IMG/VR virus record: IMGVR_UViG_3300046012_000561
Span: 1 to 59,134 of that record
Source: a virus
Strand: one strand, 5' to 3'
DNA: 59,134 bases
Shown one piece after another: positions 7,333 through 15,631 of this stretch. A program made the position numbers and the translations under genes. The notes below the pieces were generated by a model. It made no database searches. It was not told the origin of the DNA and worked only from the letters and a program-made list of their open reading frames with translations. Position 1 is the stretch's first letter, and the number at the start of each line of letters is the position of its first letter.

Positions 7333-7859
7333 GCGGGCTGGGCCTCCCTCGGGGCCTTGGCGGGGCGCAAAAGCCTAGCCTTGATGGGTTCCAGGTCGAA
7401 GAAGTGATCGGCCTGCCGGCGAAGGGCGTCAGCACAGCGAACCTTTACGGTTGCGATAGTCACGCGCTTGCCGTGGCGCTGTAGGGTCTGCACCAATGGA
7501 AGAAATTGCTCATCGCCCGTGCAGAGGATGAGGTGCTGCACGCTATCGGCTATATCGAAGGCAGCGGACGCCAGATCCACCGCCAGGCTGCAATTTCCGA
7601 AGCGGCTATCGCCCCCTCGATCCTGCAACTCCTTCGTCACCACCTCGAAGCCGTGATAGTCGAGGAAGTCGAGCATCTGCCGAAGCGGCCGATATTCGTC
7701 CTGGCCGACAATGTCGATCGAGAAGAAATAGGGCCGGATCAGGTAGCGATCACCTGTCAGCGCCGCCACCAGGGCGAGATAGTCGATTGCCATCCCATCG
7801 CAGCGCAGGGCTGCATGGACGTTCTGGCCGTCGATCAGGATTGCAATGCGTTCTTTCAA
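7329..7859 (-). CDS. NYN (PIN-like) domain nuclease
   Basis: A 176-residue protein of the NYN/LabA family of metal-dependent nucleases, mostly thought to cut RNA. The acidic PIN-like active site is visible: ILIDGQNV near the N-terminus (D10, N13), D95 in SLAVDLASAAFD, and CTGDEQFLPLV (D116), followed by a Rossmann-like strand (GKRVTIATV). The length equals that of a stand-alone NYN domain with a basic C-terminal tail. It overlaps the acyl-carrier-like gene upstream and the HerA-like ATPase downstream by 4 bp each. A paired ATPase and nuclease recalls HerA-nuclease systems, but here the nuclease is of NYN type. Confidence 0.85.
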   Translation of the reverse strand: MKERIAILIDGQNVHAALRCDGMAIDYLALVAALTGDRYLIRPYFFSIDIVGQDEYRPLRQMLDFLDYHGFEVVTKELQDRGGDSRFGNCSLAVDLASAAFDIADSVQHLILCTGDEQFLPLVQTLQRHGKRVTIATVKVRCADALRRQADHFFDLEPIKARLLRPAKAPREAQPA

Positions 7860-8098
7860 AGGGCGCTCTCCACCAGCTTAAACAGGTCTTCGACGGTCAG
7901 GATCGTTGTCACCTGCTCATCAAGCAGGACGACGCCAAAGGCTTCCTCGCAGGCCATGGCGGCTTCCACGATGTCGAGGCTATCCATGCCGAGGTCCATC
8001 ACCAGGTCGTATTCCGGCTTGATGATGCTGCGGTCCCGGCAGGCCTGTTCGGCCAGGATGGTGATGATCTGCTCGCGCAGGTTGGGCTGGCATGTCAT
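7856..8098 (-). CDS. Acyl carrier protein-like
   Basis: An 80-residue acidic four-helix protein with the phosphopantetheine attachment motif DLGMDSLDIVE (Ser40), the length and pattern of a stand-alone acyl carrier protein. Family members carry an acyl or amino-acyl group on a 4'-phosphopantetheine arm. No ketosynthase, ligase or acyltransferase gene is near, so it would need host enzymes, or it may act as a structural or regulatory partner. It is coupled by 4-bp overlaps to an HTH gene upstream and a NYN nuclease downstream. The start at 8098 (MTCQPN) overlaps the upstream stop; the longer frame is unsupported. Confidence 0.85.
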   Translation of the reverse strand: MTCQPNLREQIITILAEQACRDRSIIKPEYDLVMDLGMDSLDIVEAAMACEEAFGVVLLDEQVTTILTVEDLFKLVESAL

Positions 8099-8448
8099 GC
8101 GGCCTCCAGCGCCTTCTCGGCGCGCACTTCGAGGGTGAGGATGCGGATGAGGACGGATGTGCGCGGGCGGCCGATGATCTTGTGAATCTGATATGGGGAC
8201 TTGCCTTCCGCGCCCAGCGCCAGCATCCGGGCGTCTTCTTCGGGGCTGAAGCCGCCACACTCTCGCCGCTTCACTTGGCCCCCGCCCTTCGGCCAGGGGT
8301 CGAGCCCCGCCCGGAGAAGGCGATAATTCACCGCCGACTCCGTAAGGGGAAACCGCGCCACCAGTTGCAGCACCGTCCAGCCTTCATCCTCGAATAGGCG
8401 GATCAGTTCATCGCCCTGTTCGGGCGTGAGCTTCTGGCGGTATTTCAT
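8095..8448 (-). CDS. Helix-turn-helix protein
   Basis: A 117-residue protein that appears to carry two helix-turn-helix units. The first is near residues 12-45 (LIRLFEDEGWTVLQLVARF then TESAVNYRLLRAG). The second is near residues 70-100 (DARMLALGAEGKSPYQIHKI then RPRTSVLIRI), of a GcrA/Myb-like shape. It was read from the ATG at 8446-8448, one base before the stop of the ParB-type gene. It precedes the acyl-carrier/nuclease/ATPase block and overlaps it by 4 bp, so it may regulate or target that block. Confidence 0.72.
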   Translation of the reverse strand: MKYRQKLTPEQGDELIRLFEDEGWTVLQLVARFPLTESAVNYRLLRAGLDPWPKGGGQVKRRECGGFSPEEDARMLALGAEGKSPYQIHKIIGRPRTSVLIRILTLEVRAEKALEAA

Positions 8449-8449
8449 G

Positions 8450-10309
8450 TCACCGCGCCTTTTTCTTGGCGGCCTTGGCCTTGGCGAGCTTCGCGGGCTT
8501 CTTGGCGCTGGGACCGGCATAGACCCGCGTCCGCAGCATCGGGGGGAGCCAGCCGGTGGCCTTGATTGCCGTGATGACGGGCAGGGCCAGCTTGGCCTCG
8601 CCGTCGCCCTCATGGGCTTTGCGCTGATCTTCACCAGCAGCTTCGGCCAGGATGCCGAGAAGGTGCTGCTTGCTGGCGCCGGCGACATAGGGCTTCGGGT
8701 CGAACCGCTTGGCCAGGCCAGCCTGCAGGTTCTTCTCGCCCACCAGGTCCACGATGGCCTGCGCGTCTTTGCTGCCGCTGAGATAGCCCGCCACGTTGCT
8801 GACCTTGCCGACCATGATCGCCAGCTTTCCGGCCAGCTTGTCGACCGGCAGTTTCCGCAGGTTGGCAAAAGCGGCGGCGAAGTCCTTGCCAGGGATCAGA
8901 TCGTCGGTGTGATCGTTGATGTCTTCCCAGGCGATGGCGCTGTTCCACCCGCAATGCTCCAGGGCAACCAAGAACAAGGCGAAAGCATCCTTCGGTTTGG
9001 CGGCGATCAAGTCGGCAAGGACGCTGTCCTGGATATCCCCCAGGTCACGCTCGACGGTCCCGCTGATGTCGGGGGTCTTTGGCGGCTCGGGTTCGCGCGG
9101 GACGGAAACGGCGCCAGACTTCTTCTTCGCCGCCGTTTTCGGCTCGACCTTGCGGACCAGGCCGCCGGTGTAGCTGACGGCGCCCTCGGCGGTGAGCATT
9201 GCAATCACGCCGGACTTGGCCTTCTGCTCGCCGGTAAATGATCGCATGTCACACGCCGTTTCGATCCGGCTTTCCTCGTCACTCAGCCGCCGCTCCAGCA
9301 GGTGGTCCTGTTGGTTCCAGGGCAGCTTGTCGTTGGCCTTCGTTGCCGCCTTGATTTCAGCCAGGCGGGACTTTTCTTCGACGGTCCATTTGCGCGCGAC
9401 ATTCAGCCTTCCATAGCCGTGGTGCATGAAGTTCGGGGCCATCTGGGTTTCCACCCAGGACCAGCCCTGACCTTCCAGGTGGGTGGCAAAGCCCGCCATC
9501 TTGTCCTTGGCCAGCTTCTCCAGCAGCTTCATGTCCTTGACGTTGCCGCCCTCGCCAAAGAAGTCTTCCGTCACCTCGCCCCCAGCGGCGCGGTAGGACT
9601 CGACCCCGACAAAGCCCAGCAGGCGCTTCATCTCCGGTTCTTTGTTCCGCATCAGCGAGCGGCGGATTTTGTTGACCTTGAGCATGAAGCCGTTCGCCAG
9701 GCCGTCATTCAGGGCCTTCACCTGGCTTTCGAAATCCGATGCGATGGTGAAGACTTCGACCAGTTCGCGGGTCAGCTTTCCATCCCGCCATGCGGTGATG
9801 ACCTCCGGGGCCAGAGCGGAGCCGAGCGCGATGGCCTGCTTCACCGCCTTGAGAGTCATGCCGCGCGCCTTGGCGATGTCCTCCGGGGGCGTGTCGGCCG
9901 CCAGCCGGGCGAATGTCGCCGCCTGGTCGGCGGGGTGCAACTGCACCGCCTGATTATCGGCCAGGGAGAGAGACAGGGCCTTCTCAACCGGGATCTGGCC
10001 GTGGTCCTTGATTTCGATGTGGTGGTCCTTCGGCAACCTGCCGGCACCGATCAAGCGTTCATAAGCGAGCCGGCGCCGACCACCGCCGAAGACATAGAAG
10101 ACGCCAGCCTTTTTGGGATGGGTTGCGACCAGGAAGGGGCGAAGCTGCCCGTCCTGCTCGGGCATGAGGCTGGCGGCCAGTTCGTCAATCTCGGCGTCGG
10201 TGTAGGTGAGACGGGCATTGATATTGCCGTCTGGATAGTCCTGGCCGGGCTTGAGCTGGGCCAGGGTGGCGACGCCTATGGCGGCAGAAATCTTGGCATG
10301 CGCGTTCAT
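8450..10309 (-). CDS. Large ParB-type protein
   Basis: A 619-residue protein. The N-terminus has the ParB/sulfiredoxin fold (LPVA-like strands, then VFGGGRRRLAYERLI, the ParB GGxRR box), followed by a ParB helix-turn-helix region (DIAKARGMTLKAVKQAIAL). The long C-terminal half has no clear match and ends in a Lys/Ala-rich tail. ParB-like proteins bind DNA and hydrolyse CTP or, in some phages, cut DNA. No ParA partner is visible, so plasmid-style partition is unlikely. The start at 10309 (MNAHAK) has AGAGGGAAC upstream; the longer frame would overlap the exonuclease gene. Confidence 0.83.
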   Translation of the reverse strand: MNAHAKISAAIGVATLAQLKPGQDYPDGNINARLTYTDAEIDELAASLMPEQDGQLRPFLVATHPKKAGVFYVFGGGRRRLAYERLIGAGRLPKDHHIEIKDHGQIPVEKALSLSLADNQAVQLHPADQAATFARLAADTPPEDIAKARGMTLKAVKQAIALGSALAPEVITAWRDGKLTRELVEVFTIASDFESQVKALNDGLANGFMLKVNKIRRSLMRNKEPEMKRLLGFVGVESYRAAGGEVTEDFFGEGGNVKDMKLLEKLAKDKMAGFATHLEGQGWSWVETQMAPNFMHHGYGRLNVARKWTVEEKSRLAEIKAATKANDKLPWNQQDHLLERRLSDEESRIETACDMRSFTGEQKAKSGVIAMLTAEGAVSYTGGLVRKVEPKTAAKKKSGAVSVPREPEPPKTPDISGTVERDLGDIQDSVLADLIAAKPKDAFALFLVALEHCGWNSAIAWEDINDHTDDLIPGKDFAAAFANLRKLPVDKLAGKLAIMVGKVSNVAGYLSGSKDAQAIVDLVGEKNLQAGLAKRFDPKPYVAGASKQHLLGILAEAAGEDQRKAHEGDGEAKLALPVITAIKATGWLPPMLRTRVYAGPSAKKPAKLAKAKAAKKKAR

Positions 10310-10334
10310 GTCGGTGTTCCCTCTTGGTGGTTGG

Positions 10335-11093
10335 TCAGGCGTTGGTGGTGGGGTTGGCGGCGCGGGCGCGTTCATCCAGCCAGTACCGGGCTGTGAACAT
10401 CGCGTCCTCGTCGAAATCCTTGTCGAGCATCCAGCGCAGGAAGCCGCTGTCCACTTCGGACCAGAGCTTCCAGCGTTCCTTGCCTATGTGGCAGCGGATC
10501 AGCAGGGCTGGCTGGCTGCTGCGCTTCACCAGGTGTTCGATCAGCGCGCCGCCGTTCAGCATGTCCCGCAGGTGGAAGGCGGTCACATAGGCGTCGGGCC
10601 CTGCACGGTGGGCGACGCTGGCGATGCTGCGGTCCAGGCCTTCCGGCTTTCGCGAGTAGCGCAGCGCCTGGTTGGAATGGCTGGGGGCGTCCTTCCAGAT
10701 GCGCAGGGCGCATTTGTAGGTGCAGATCCACTGCTTGCCGCCGGTCATCTCGTCCACGATGAAACTGCGTTCGAAACGGGCATTGTGGGCGGCGAAAAGA
10801 TCAACGGATGGATCGTTCAGGACTGGCGACGTTCCGAGATCAAGCATGGGCGCCCCAAAAACATCCTCGTCGATGATGTGATGGATGGCCGAAACTTCGG
10901 GCGGGATCGGGATGCCCGGATTGATGAGGACGGCGTGCGGGGCCTCGACCACCCACCCGCTGGGGCGCTTCACGCCTTCCAGGAAGTCCTCCTGCATTTC
11001 GGTGGAGACCACATCGCACCAGCCGATCTCGCAAATCTTCGCCTCGGGCGGCTCCATGCCAGTGGTCTCAATGTCGATGACGCGGATTCTCAT
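10335..11093 (-). CDS. DnaQ-like 3'-5' exonuclease (DEDD family)
   Basis: A 252-residue protein opening with RVIDIETTGMEPPEAKICEIGW, the Exo I motif (DxE) of DnaQ/RNase T-type exonucleases. Further signatures are a mid-region AAHNARFERSF (Exo II) and, later, HRAGPDAYVTAFHL (Exo III, H..GPDA). The C-terminal part beyond residue about 190 (FLRWMLDKDFDEDAMFTARYWL) is a segment often fused to phage exonucleases of this type. It likely trims DNA or RNA ends during recombination or host DNA degradation. The start is at 11093, after GGAAGGAAG. Confidence 0.88.
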   Translation of the reverse strand: MRIRVIDIETTGMEPPEAKICEIGWCDVVSTEMQEDFLEGVKRPSGWVVEAPHAVLINPGIPIPPEVSAIHHIIDEDVFGAPMLDLGTSPVLNDPSVDLFAAHNARFERSFIVDEMTGGKQWICTYKCALRIWKDAPSHSNQALRYSRKPEGLDRSIASVAHRAGPDAYVTAFHLRDMLNGGALIEHLVKRSSQPALLIRCHIGKERWKLWSEVDSGFLRWMLDKDFDEDAMFTARYWLDERARAANPTTNA

Positions 11094-11530
11094 GCCTTCT
11101 TCCTTCCGAAGCTGGAGCGTTGCGAGACGGGAGGGCACGCGCACTCATCGGCGTACTGACCGCAGCGGCCGCAGCGCGCATGCACGGGGCCGCCCACCGG
11201 CAAAACCAGAGGTTTCTTGTCCACTCGAAACTTCTCGATGCGCCCTGGATTGTTGGCCTTGGCGCGGCGGTTGCTGCTGCTGCCGGCGGTGGTGGCGCCG
11301 TTGCCATTGGTGATGACCTTGTGGCAATCGGTGTGCGAATAGGCACAGTTGTCGGGCTGGTCCTTGCCGCCGATCGCCAGCTCGTGCAGGTGTTCCTTCT
11401 GGACGTTCTTGGCTTTCAGGTCTTCCGCCTTGAAGACGACCCTGCACCGCTTGCATGGGACGATAGCGCCCTGGGCGATCAGGACCGCCAGGACTTCCAT
11501 TTCCCGAAACTGTCGGCGGCTATGCCCCAT
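11090..11530 (-). CDS. HNH endonuclease-like protein
   Basis: A 146-residue protein with an HNH-like core at about residues 26-75: PCKRC, then KEHLHELAIGGKDQPDNC, then CHKVIT. This is the zinc-bound HNH arrangement with a His-His pair and Asn. The C-terminal basic linker ends in CGRCGQYADECACP, a second zinc knuckle. It may nick DNA; phage HNH proteins serve in packaging, homing or host degradation. It is coupled by overlaps to the exonuclease gene downstream and a small gene upstream. Confidence 0.78.
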   Translation of the reverse strand: MGHSRRQFREMEVLAVLIAQGAIVPCKRCRVVFKAEDLKAKNVQKEHLHELAIGGKDQPDNCAYSHTDCHKVITNGNGATTAGSSSNRRAKANNPGRIEKFRVDKKPLVLPVGGPVHARCGRCGQYADECACPPVSQRSSFGRKKA

Positions 11531-11729
11531 AATAGGTCGCCTCCCGCATCGGCTCCGGGAAATACTTCCGCACCAGGGCGTCAATCCCCAGCTGCGCTTC
11601 CTCGTCGGTGATTTCGATGGTCTTGACGACGCGACCCAGCCGGCACGACATCCTGGGATCGCGCGGCGCGCCATATTCGATGGCATGCATTGGCGTTCCC
11701 ATGTGGAGTTCGCGCTGGAAGCGGGGCAT
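11520..11729 (-). CDS. Hypothetical protein
   Basis: A 69-residue protein overlapping the HNH gene by 11 bp and sharing one base with the upstream stop region. The sequence (KTIEITDEEAQLGIDALVRKYFPEP) has the form of a short helical protein with one strand. No family is recognised. Confidence 0.62.
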   Translation of the reverse strand: MPRFQRELHMGTPMHAIEYGAPRDPRMSCRLGRVVKTIEITDEEAQLGIDALVRKYFPEPMREATYYGA

Positions 11730-12253
11730 CAGGCCGACCTCGCCTGGCGCAGGTCTTCGGTCTTCACCCCGATCATGCTGGCGAGAAACGAGAGGACGTC
11801 GTCCTTTGAACTCTGAAAGTCATCCTTTCCCATGCGGGTGGACTGGGATTGCGCGGTATAGACGGTCACTACCGATCCGGCGGGGGGAATATCCACCACG
11901 GCGAACTCATCCAGGCTTCGGGCAAGGGCTGCCACACGCATGGCATCTGCCCTGGTGCCGCATGTCACGACATGGCTGTTGTGCCAGCCGGTGCGGATCA
12001 GGGCGTATTTGCGAAGGTGATCGGAGCTTGGGAATCGCTCGGCCAGGATTTCCGGCAGGTTCTTCCAAGCGCTTTCCACCGAAGCGAAGTAATGATTGTG
12101 GCTTGCGGTGGAGCGGGCTTCCTGCTCGGTGATGTGATAAATCTCGCCGGCAGCCCACCGCTGCTCAGCCCGCTTCGTCCATGCGGCGTTGACGGGACGC
12201 AGTGCCCGATTGGTCGAGTCCCAATACATCTCGATGGGCACGCCGCTGCTCAT
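11729..12253 (-). CDS. Conserved phage protein of unknown function
   Basis: A 174-residue protein. The N-terminus resembles a short PVN..A..R.....GE.Y.. cap. The core has the pattern NLPEILAERFPSSDHLRKYALIRTGWHN followed by IPPAGSVVTVYTAQSQSTRMGKDDFQSSK. Proteins with this AxRFPSxEHLRKxALIxxGW ... ArSQsxxaMGkxxFqxSK layout are widespread in alphaproteobacterial phages and usually sit near recombination genes. Their role is not established to my knowledge. Confidence 0.78.
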   Translation of the reverse strand: MSSGVPIEMYWDSTNRALRPVNAAWTKRAEQRWAAGEIYHITEQEARSTASHNHYFASVESAWKNLPEILAERFPSSDHLRKYALIRTGWHNSHVVTCGTRADAMRVAALARSLDEFAVVDIPPAGSVVTVYTAQSQSTRMGKDDFQSSKDDVLSFLASMIGVKTEDLRQARSA

Positions 12254-12783
12254 GCCGACCTCGCAAAGTCGCCAAAGTGCAGATTTGCCGCCGCGACATA
12301 AGCCGCATGGGCTAATTCAGGCGTATCAAAAATGCCCAGATGTTTTTGGGTGCCATCAATACAGATCATCGCCTGGAAGCGACCATTCGGCCTGGGTCGG
12401 ACCCCTTTTAGCCCAACCGTATTGCGCTTATTGAGGCGCGAGTTGTGCATATTCGTCGTTTTAGTGGCGCTTCGGAGATTGCACCACTTGTTGTTCAGGC
12501 CATTTCCGTCCCGATGATCGACCAAGGCCGGAGGCCAAGCGCCCGTCATATAGAGCCACGCCAGGGTATGAGCTTCCGTTGTGCGCCCTACAATCGTGAT
12601 CCGCCAATAGGCGCTACCGTCTGGCTTGCTGGACGCCCATCCTGCGGCCTTGCCGGAATACCTCGCGTTCCACTCTTGGCGGGCATTCTGGCGGTGACGC
12701 CATATGAACGCGCCTGTCTCAGGCACATAGGTGAGGATAGATTTCAACGTGGCCTGGTCTAAACGGAGCTTCCATGGGGTCAT
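12250..12783 (-). CDS. HNH homing endonuclease with AP2-type DNA-binding domain
   Basis: A 177-residue protein. An HNH nuclease core lies at about residues 72-117 (HTLAWLYMTG, then VDHRDGNGLNNKWCNLR), followed by an AP2/ERF-like DNA-binding segment at 124-170 (GLKGVRPRPNGRFQAMI, then GIFDTPELAHAAY). This is the classic free-standing phage homing endonuclease architecture. Base composition is a little poorer in GC than the neighbours. It replaces nothing obvious, but sits between the YqaJ nuclease and a conserved gene with 4-bp overlaps at both ends. The start at 12783 overlaps the exonuclease stop. Confidence 0.9.
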   Translation of the reverse strand: MTPWKLRLDQATLKSILTYVPETGAFIWRHRQNARQEWNARYSGKAAGWASSKPDGSAYWRITIVGRTTEAHTLAWLYMTGAWPPALVDHRDGNGLNNKWCNLRSATKTTNMHNSRLNKRNTVGLKGVRPRPNGRFQAMICIDGTQKHLGIFDTPELAHAAYVAAANLHFGDFARSA

Positions 12784-13412
12784 GCGGACGCCCCGCAAGC
12801 ATCGCTAAGGCTACGAATCCTTGCTTCCATCTCGGCAAGCTCTTCATTGAAGAGTGAAACGGCTTTCGCCAACGCGGCGATGTATACTTCATCGCGATAA
12901 ATGCGCGCCTTGAACGGCGGTAATTTCGGCCAAGAGACAACCAAGTCGATCCATTCGCGACCTGCCACCCAAAGGCCACCTTGACATTGAGCCTTATGTT
13001 CTGACGGCGCCTCATTCTTGAGCAGAAGGTCGATCACGATGTGAGGCAGAGCGGATTTGAACTCCACCATGCCGTTCTTCCCAATCAAGCCGTCAGGGCT
13101 GCACCCCTTATCGCCGTTCCGGATGAACCCGACCTGAGTGACCGGCTCATCGTTCATGAAAGCGTACAGGGCGCGCGCCTCATCTTCCTGTTCCTTGCCG
13201 CGCTCCATGTGCGCGTTGGAATAGCTTTCCGCGACGGTGCCCGTAATGCGCTCGCCCACCAGTTCCCGCATGTATTTGGCGCGGGTCAGGCTGGGACCGC
13301 CGCCCTTGCCAGACGCCATGACGGTGGAAAACATCGAGGCAGTCGGAAGTCCAAGGCGGGCCGCATGCCATTCCGGCGTTCCCTGTTCACAATCGAAAAT
13401 CTGGAGCGGCAT
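12780..13412 (-). CDS. YqaJ/lambda-exonuclease-family recombinase
   Basis: A 210-residue 5'-3' exonuclease-type protein of the YqaJ viral recombinase family. It opens with the typical GTPEWHAARLGLPTAS. It carries HMERGKEQEDEAR and the PD-(D/E)xK site GCSPDGLI...MVEFKS (D107, E117, K119), with a downstream Gln-rich helix (KAQCQGGLW). It would degrade one strand at DNA ends to make 3' overhangs for the ERF annealing protein encoded two genes upstream. GAGGAAAAC precedes the ATG. Confidence 0.92.
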   Translation of the reverse strand: MPLQIFDCEQGTPEWHAARLGLPTASMFSTVMASGKGGGPSLTRAKYMRELVGERITGTVAESYSNAHMERGKEQEDEARALYAFMNDEPVTQVGFIRNGDKGCSPDGLIGKNGMVEFKSALPHIVIDLLLKNEAPSEHKAQCQGGLWVAGREWIDLVVSWPKLPPFKARIYRDEVYIAALAKAVSLFNEELAEMEARIRSLSDACGASA

Positions 13413-13419
13413 GTTTTCC

Positions 13420-14328
13420 TCAGTAGGAAATTGCGACGGCGGGAATGGCCTTCTTGGCGATCAGGATCACCACCTGCTTTGCGATTTCCTCGCTCAGCCC
13501 CCCTGCTATGAAGGCAGCGACGGCAGCGCGATTGATTGCAGCCCTGCGGGCGACTTCAGGATCAGGGGCGGGCGCGGGCGGCGCTGCAGCGGGCGCCGAA
13601 GTGGCCGCGGGCTGTTGCTGGCTGGACGCCGGCGGTTCTGGCGCTGCCTCCTGCGGTTTGGCAGCTTCTTCTTCGAGCTCGCGCACCACTGCGGCCTGAC
13701 GATCCGCTTCCGCGCGATCGGCGGCTTCCTGGCGCAGACGGGCCAATTCTGCCCGATCTGCTTCAAGAGTGGTGGCACCGGCCAGGGCTTCGGTCAGAGA
13801 GGCGTGGGCCGCATCCTTCGCCCGCTGGTATTCCGCCTCGAATTCCTCGCAAGCCGGGCCGACTTGGACGCTCTCGACATAGGCCAGGCTTTCTTTCAGG
13901 CCTGCGATGTCCCGCCCGGCGGCATTGCGCGAGAGCTCGTTCAGGAGCGTCAGGGCGTCGGTGTGCTTCTTGACCCGCGCTTCCTCGGCAGCCTCAAAAT
14001 CTGTCAGCGGTTTGCGGACTTCATCCCGCCAGGCATCGAGCGTGTCCTTGATCTTCTTCCGGCAGGCGTCGATCTTTTTCGGGATTTCCTTCTGCTCGTC
14101 GGCCAGGGTCTTGCCGACACCTTCCAGATAGGTTTTGGACTGCGCCACCTTGTACGCCATCGAGGCAATCGCCTTGCGGCTGGCGGCCGTGGTCATGTCG
14201 GGCACGAAGGCCTCAATCTCGGCGCGGATCATCGCGAGGTAGGGATCAATCGCCTTGTCGGTAGTGAAAACCGAGAAGGCGGATTCCTTCGGGATGGTGA
14301 CGAGCTGGGTGGGGGCTTCCGCGTTCAT
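13420..14328 (-). CDS. Coiled-coil protein of the recombination module
   Basis: A 302-residue protein sandwiched between the exonuclease and annealing genes. The first 120 residues are helical with conserved-looking patterns (AASRKAIASMAYKVAQSKTY). A charged helical stretch around 170-220 (EADRAELARLRQEAADRAEA) looks like coiled coil, then comes a Pro/Ala linker and a C-terminal helical domain (NRAAVAAFIAGGLSEEIAKQ). Proteins with this order are frequent beside phage exonuclease/ERF pairs. They may be partners of recombination, but no enzymatic motif is present. The start is at 14328, overlapping the upstream stop. Confidence 0.78.
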   Translation of the reverse strand: MNAEAPTQLVTIPKESAFSVFTTDKAIDPYLAMIRAEIEAFVPDMTTAASRKAIASMAYKVAQSKTYLEGVGKTLADEQKEIPKKIDACRKKIKDTLDAWRDEVRKPLTDFEAAEEARVKKHTDALTLLNELSRNAAGRDIAGLKESLAYVESVQVGPACEEFEAEYQRAKDAAHASLTEALAGATTLEADRAELARLRQEAADRAEADRQAAVVRELEEEAAKPQEAAPEPPASSQQQPAATSAPAAAPPAPAPDPEVARRAAINRAAVAAFIAGGLSEEIAKQVVILIAKKAIPAVAISY

Positions 14329-15155
14329 TTGCCGGTTCCTGTCTGGCCCGCCTTGGAGCCTTTGAGATTGAGGTTGGTGATGGCCTTCTCGTAGTCCTTG
14401 GCCAGAATGTCGGGCACGCTGTCGGCACCCATGAATTTGCAGAACAGTTCGGGGTCTGCCTTCACGCGCGCGATCAGGTCGTTGACCTTTTCCACCTGTT
14501 CGGCGGTCAGCTTCCCGGGATCGCCGCCGGTCTTGCCGTCGTCGTCCTCGCCTTTGAAGTGGAGATTGAGCAATGCCCCGGCGGTGTAGCGCTTGCCATA
14601 AGCGATGCTGGAACCAGTGGCCTGGACATTGTTCTTGCTGCCGGACGTATCCAGCGGCAGCGCCATGACGGATTCTTCGCAATGTCCCAGCTCGTGGGTG
14701 ACCACTGCCGTCACCAGCACTTTGCCGTCTTCCAGATAGCCGGTCTTGTGCGTGAGGGTGAAGCCGTGCCGGTTGAGGATGGGCGTGATCGCCGCGTCAA
14801 TATCCTCCCACTTGGGATAGGGCGTGGTCTGGATCAGGTATGCGTCTGTCTTTTCCTTGCCCTTCTCGTGAATCTTGATGAGGCCGCGCTTCTCGATGAT
14901 CGGAAGTTCCAGCTTCACCTTGAGCATTTCGCGGGTGTAGGCGGCCTTGGCCTCGTCCGCCTTCACCGAGCGGGCCAGGTTGACCAGGGTGGTGATTTTC
15001 TCCGCGCTCACATTCGGATCGAAGGCGGCGCGCTCGATGATGTTCAGCAGCGTTCCAGTTTCGGTGGTCGGCACGGCAGGCAGAGCGGCGGGCACCTGTT
15101 CGGATGTTGGGGCCAATTCGGTCTTCGGCCTTTCGACCAGGGCGGTCTCGCTCAT
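14325..15155 (-). CDS. erf: ERF-family single-strand annealing protein
   Basis: A 276-residue protein of the ERF superfamily (P22 Erf and relatives), which anneals complementary single strands in phage recombination. Characteristic parts are ..VKADEAKAAYTREMLK..KLELPIIEKRG, a PYPKWEDIDAAITPILNRHG segment, and QATGSSIAYGKRYTAGALL. The C-terminus is a helical, Lys-rich tail. It is paired with the YqaJ exonuclease downstream. The start at 15155 (MSETAL) was selected because the longer frame overlaps the upstream gene without a ribosome site. Confidence 0.93.
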   Translation of the reverse strand: MSETALVERPKTELAPTSEQVPAALPAVPTTETGTLLNIIERAAFDPNVSAEKITTLVNLARSVKADEAKAAYTREMLKVKLELPIIEKRGLIKIHEKGKEKTDAYLIQTTPYPKWEDIDAAITPILNRHGFTLTHKTGYLEDGKVLVTAVVTHELGHCEESVMALPLDTSGSKNNVQATGSSIAYGKRYTAGALLNLHFKGEDDDGKTGGDPGKLTAEQVEKVNDLIARVKADPELFCKFMGADSVPDILAKDYEKAITNLNLKGSKAGQTGTGK

Positions 15156-15421
15156 GTCGTCTCCTTGGTGGTGTTGAAATGATCCCGCCCGATAGCGACG
15201 GCGGCGCAATAGGTGATCGGGCTTGCGGGCTTGCCGTAGGTGAAGGGCTGGCCTGCCATGGGCTTGAAGCCGTCCCGGCGCAGGCGGAGCCTGACCAAGG
15301 CAGACGGCGGCGCGGTCAGGACGATGCGGGTTCGGTGGCGACCATCCATGATCGCCATGCCCTCGTATTGCTCGATGAGCCTGGGCGGTTCTTCCGGGGT
15401 CTGGATGGTGCGACGGATCAC
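15152..15421 (-). CDS. Hypothetical protein
   Basis: An 89-residue basic protein beginning at GTG (15419-15421), which overlaps the stop of the upstream gene. The middle (HRTRIVLTAPPSALVRLRLRRDGFKPMAGQPFTY) is beta-rich with an RLRRDGF motif. Short proteins with LR..GFxW......W occur in many phages without known function. Confidence 0.66.
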   Translation of the reverse strand: MIRRTIQTPEEPPRLIEQYEGMAIMDGRHRTRIVLTAPPSALVRLRLRRDGFKPMAGQPFTYGKPASPITYCAAVAIGRDHFNTTKETT

Positions 15422-15618
15422 AGCTGCGGCGCCTGCCAACCGGCGAGAGCCATCAGCCCGCCGCAGACCAGGGCGAGGATTCCCAGCGTCACCAGGACGG
15501 GCAGCACCCACTCCCGGTGCTTGAGATAGACCCGGCGGCGGGTGCCGCTGTGCGTCGCGGGCGGGACGTAGGGCGGCTCGTAGATGGGCTGGAACCTGCC
15601 CTTGAAAGTCGGCGTCAT
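15418..15618 (-). CDS. Small membrane protein
   Basis: A 66-residue protein with a Pro/Tyr-rich cytoplasmic N-terminus (FQPIYEPPYVPP), a basic stretch (RRRVYLKHREW) and one long hydrophobic segment (VLPVLVTLGILALVCGGLMAL). It is a probable inner-membrane protein with an inside N-terminus. An AGGAGG lies 6-7 nt before the ATG at 15618, which fixes the start. Confidence 0.7.
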   Translation of the reverse strand: MTPTFKGRFQPIYEPPYVPPATHSGTRRRVYLKHREWVLPVLVTLGILALVCGGLMALAGWQAPQL

Positions 15619-15631
15619 TGAAGCCTCCTGC

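Noticed and set aside
8450-10309. Plasmid partition locus
   Set aside because: ParB-type fold only, with no ParA and no parS-like repeats seen in the vicinity.
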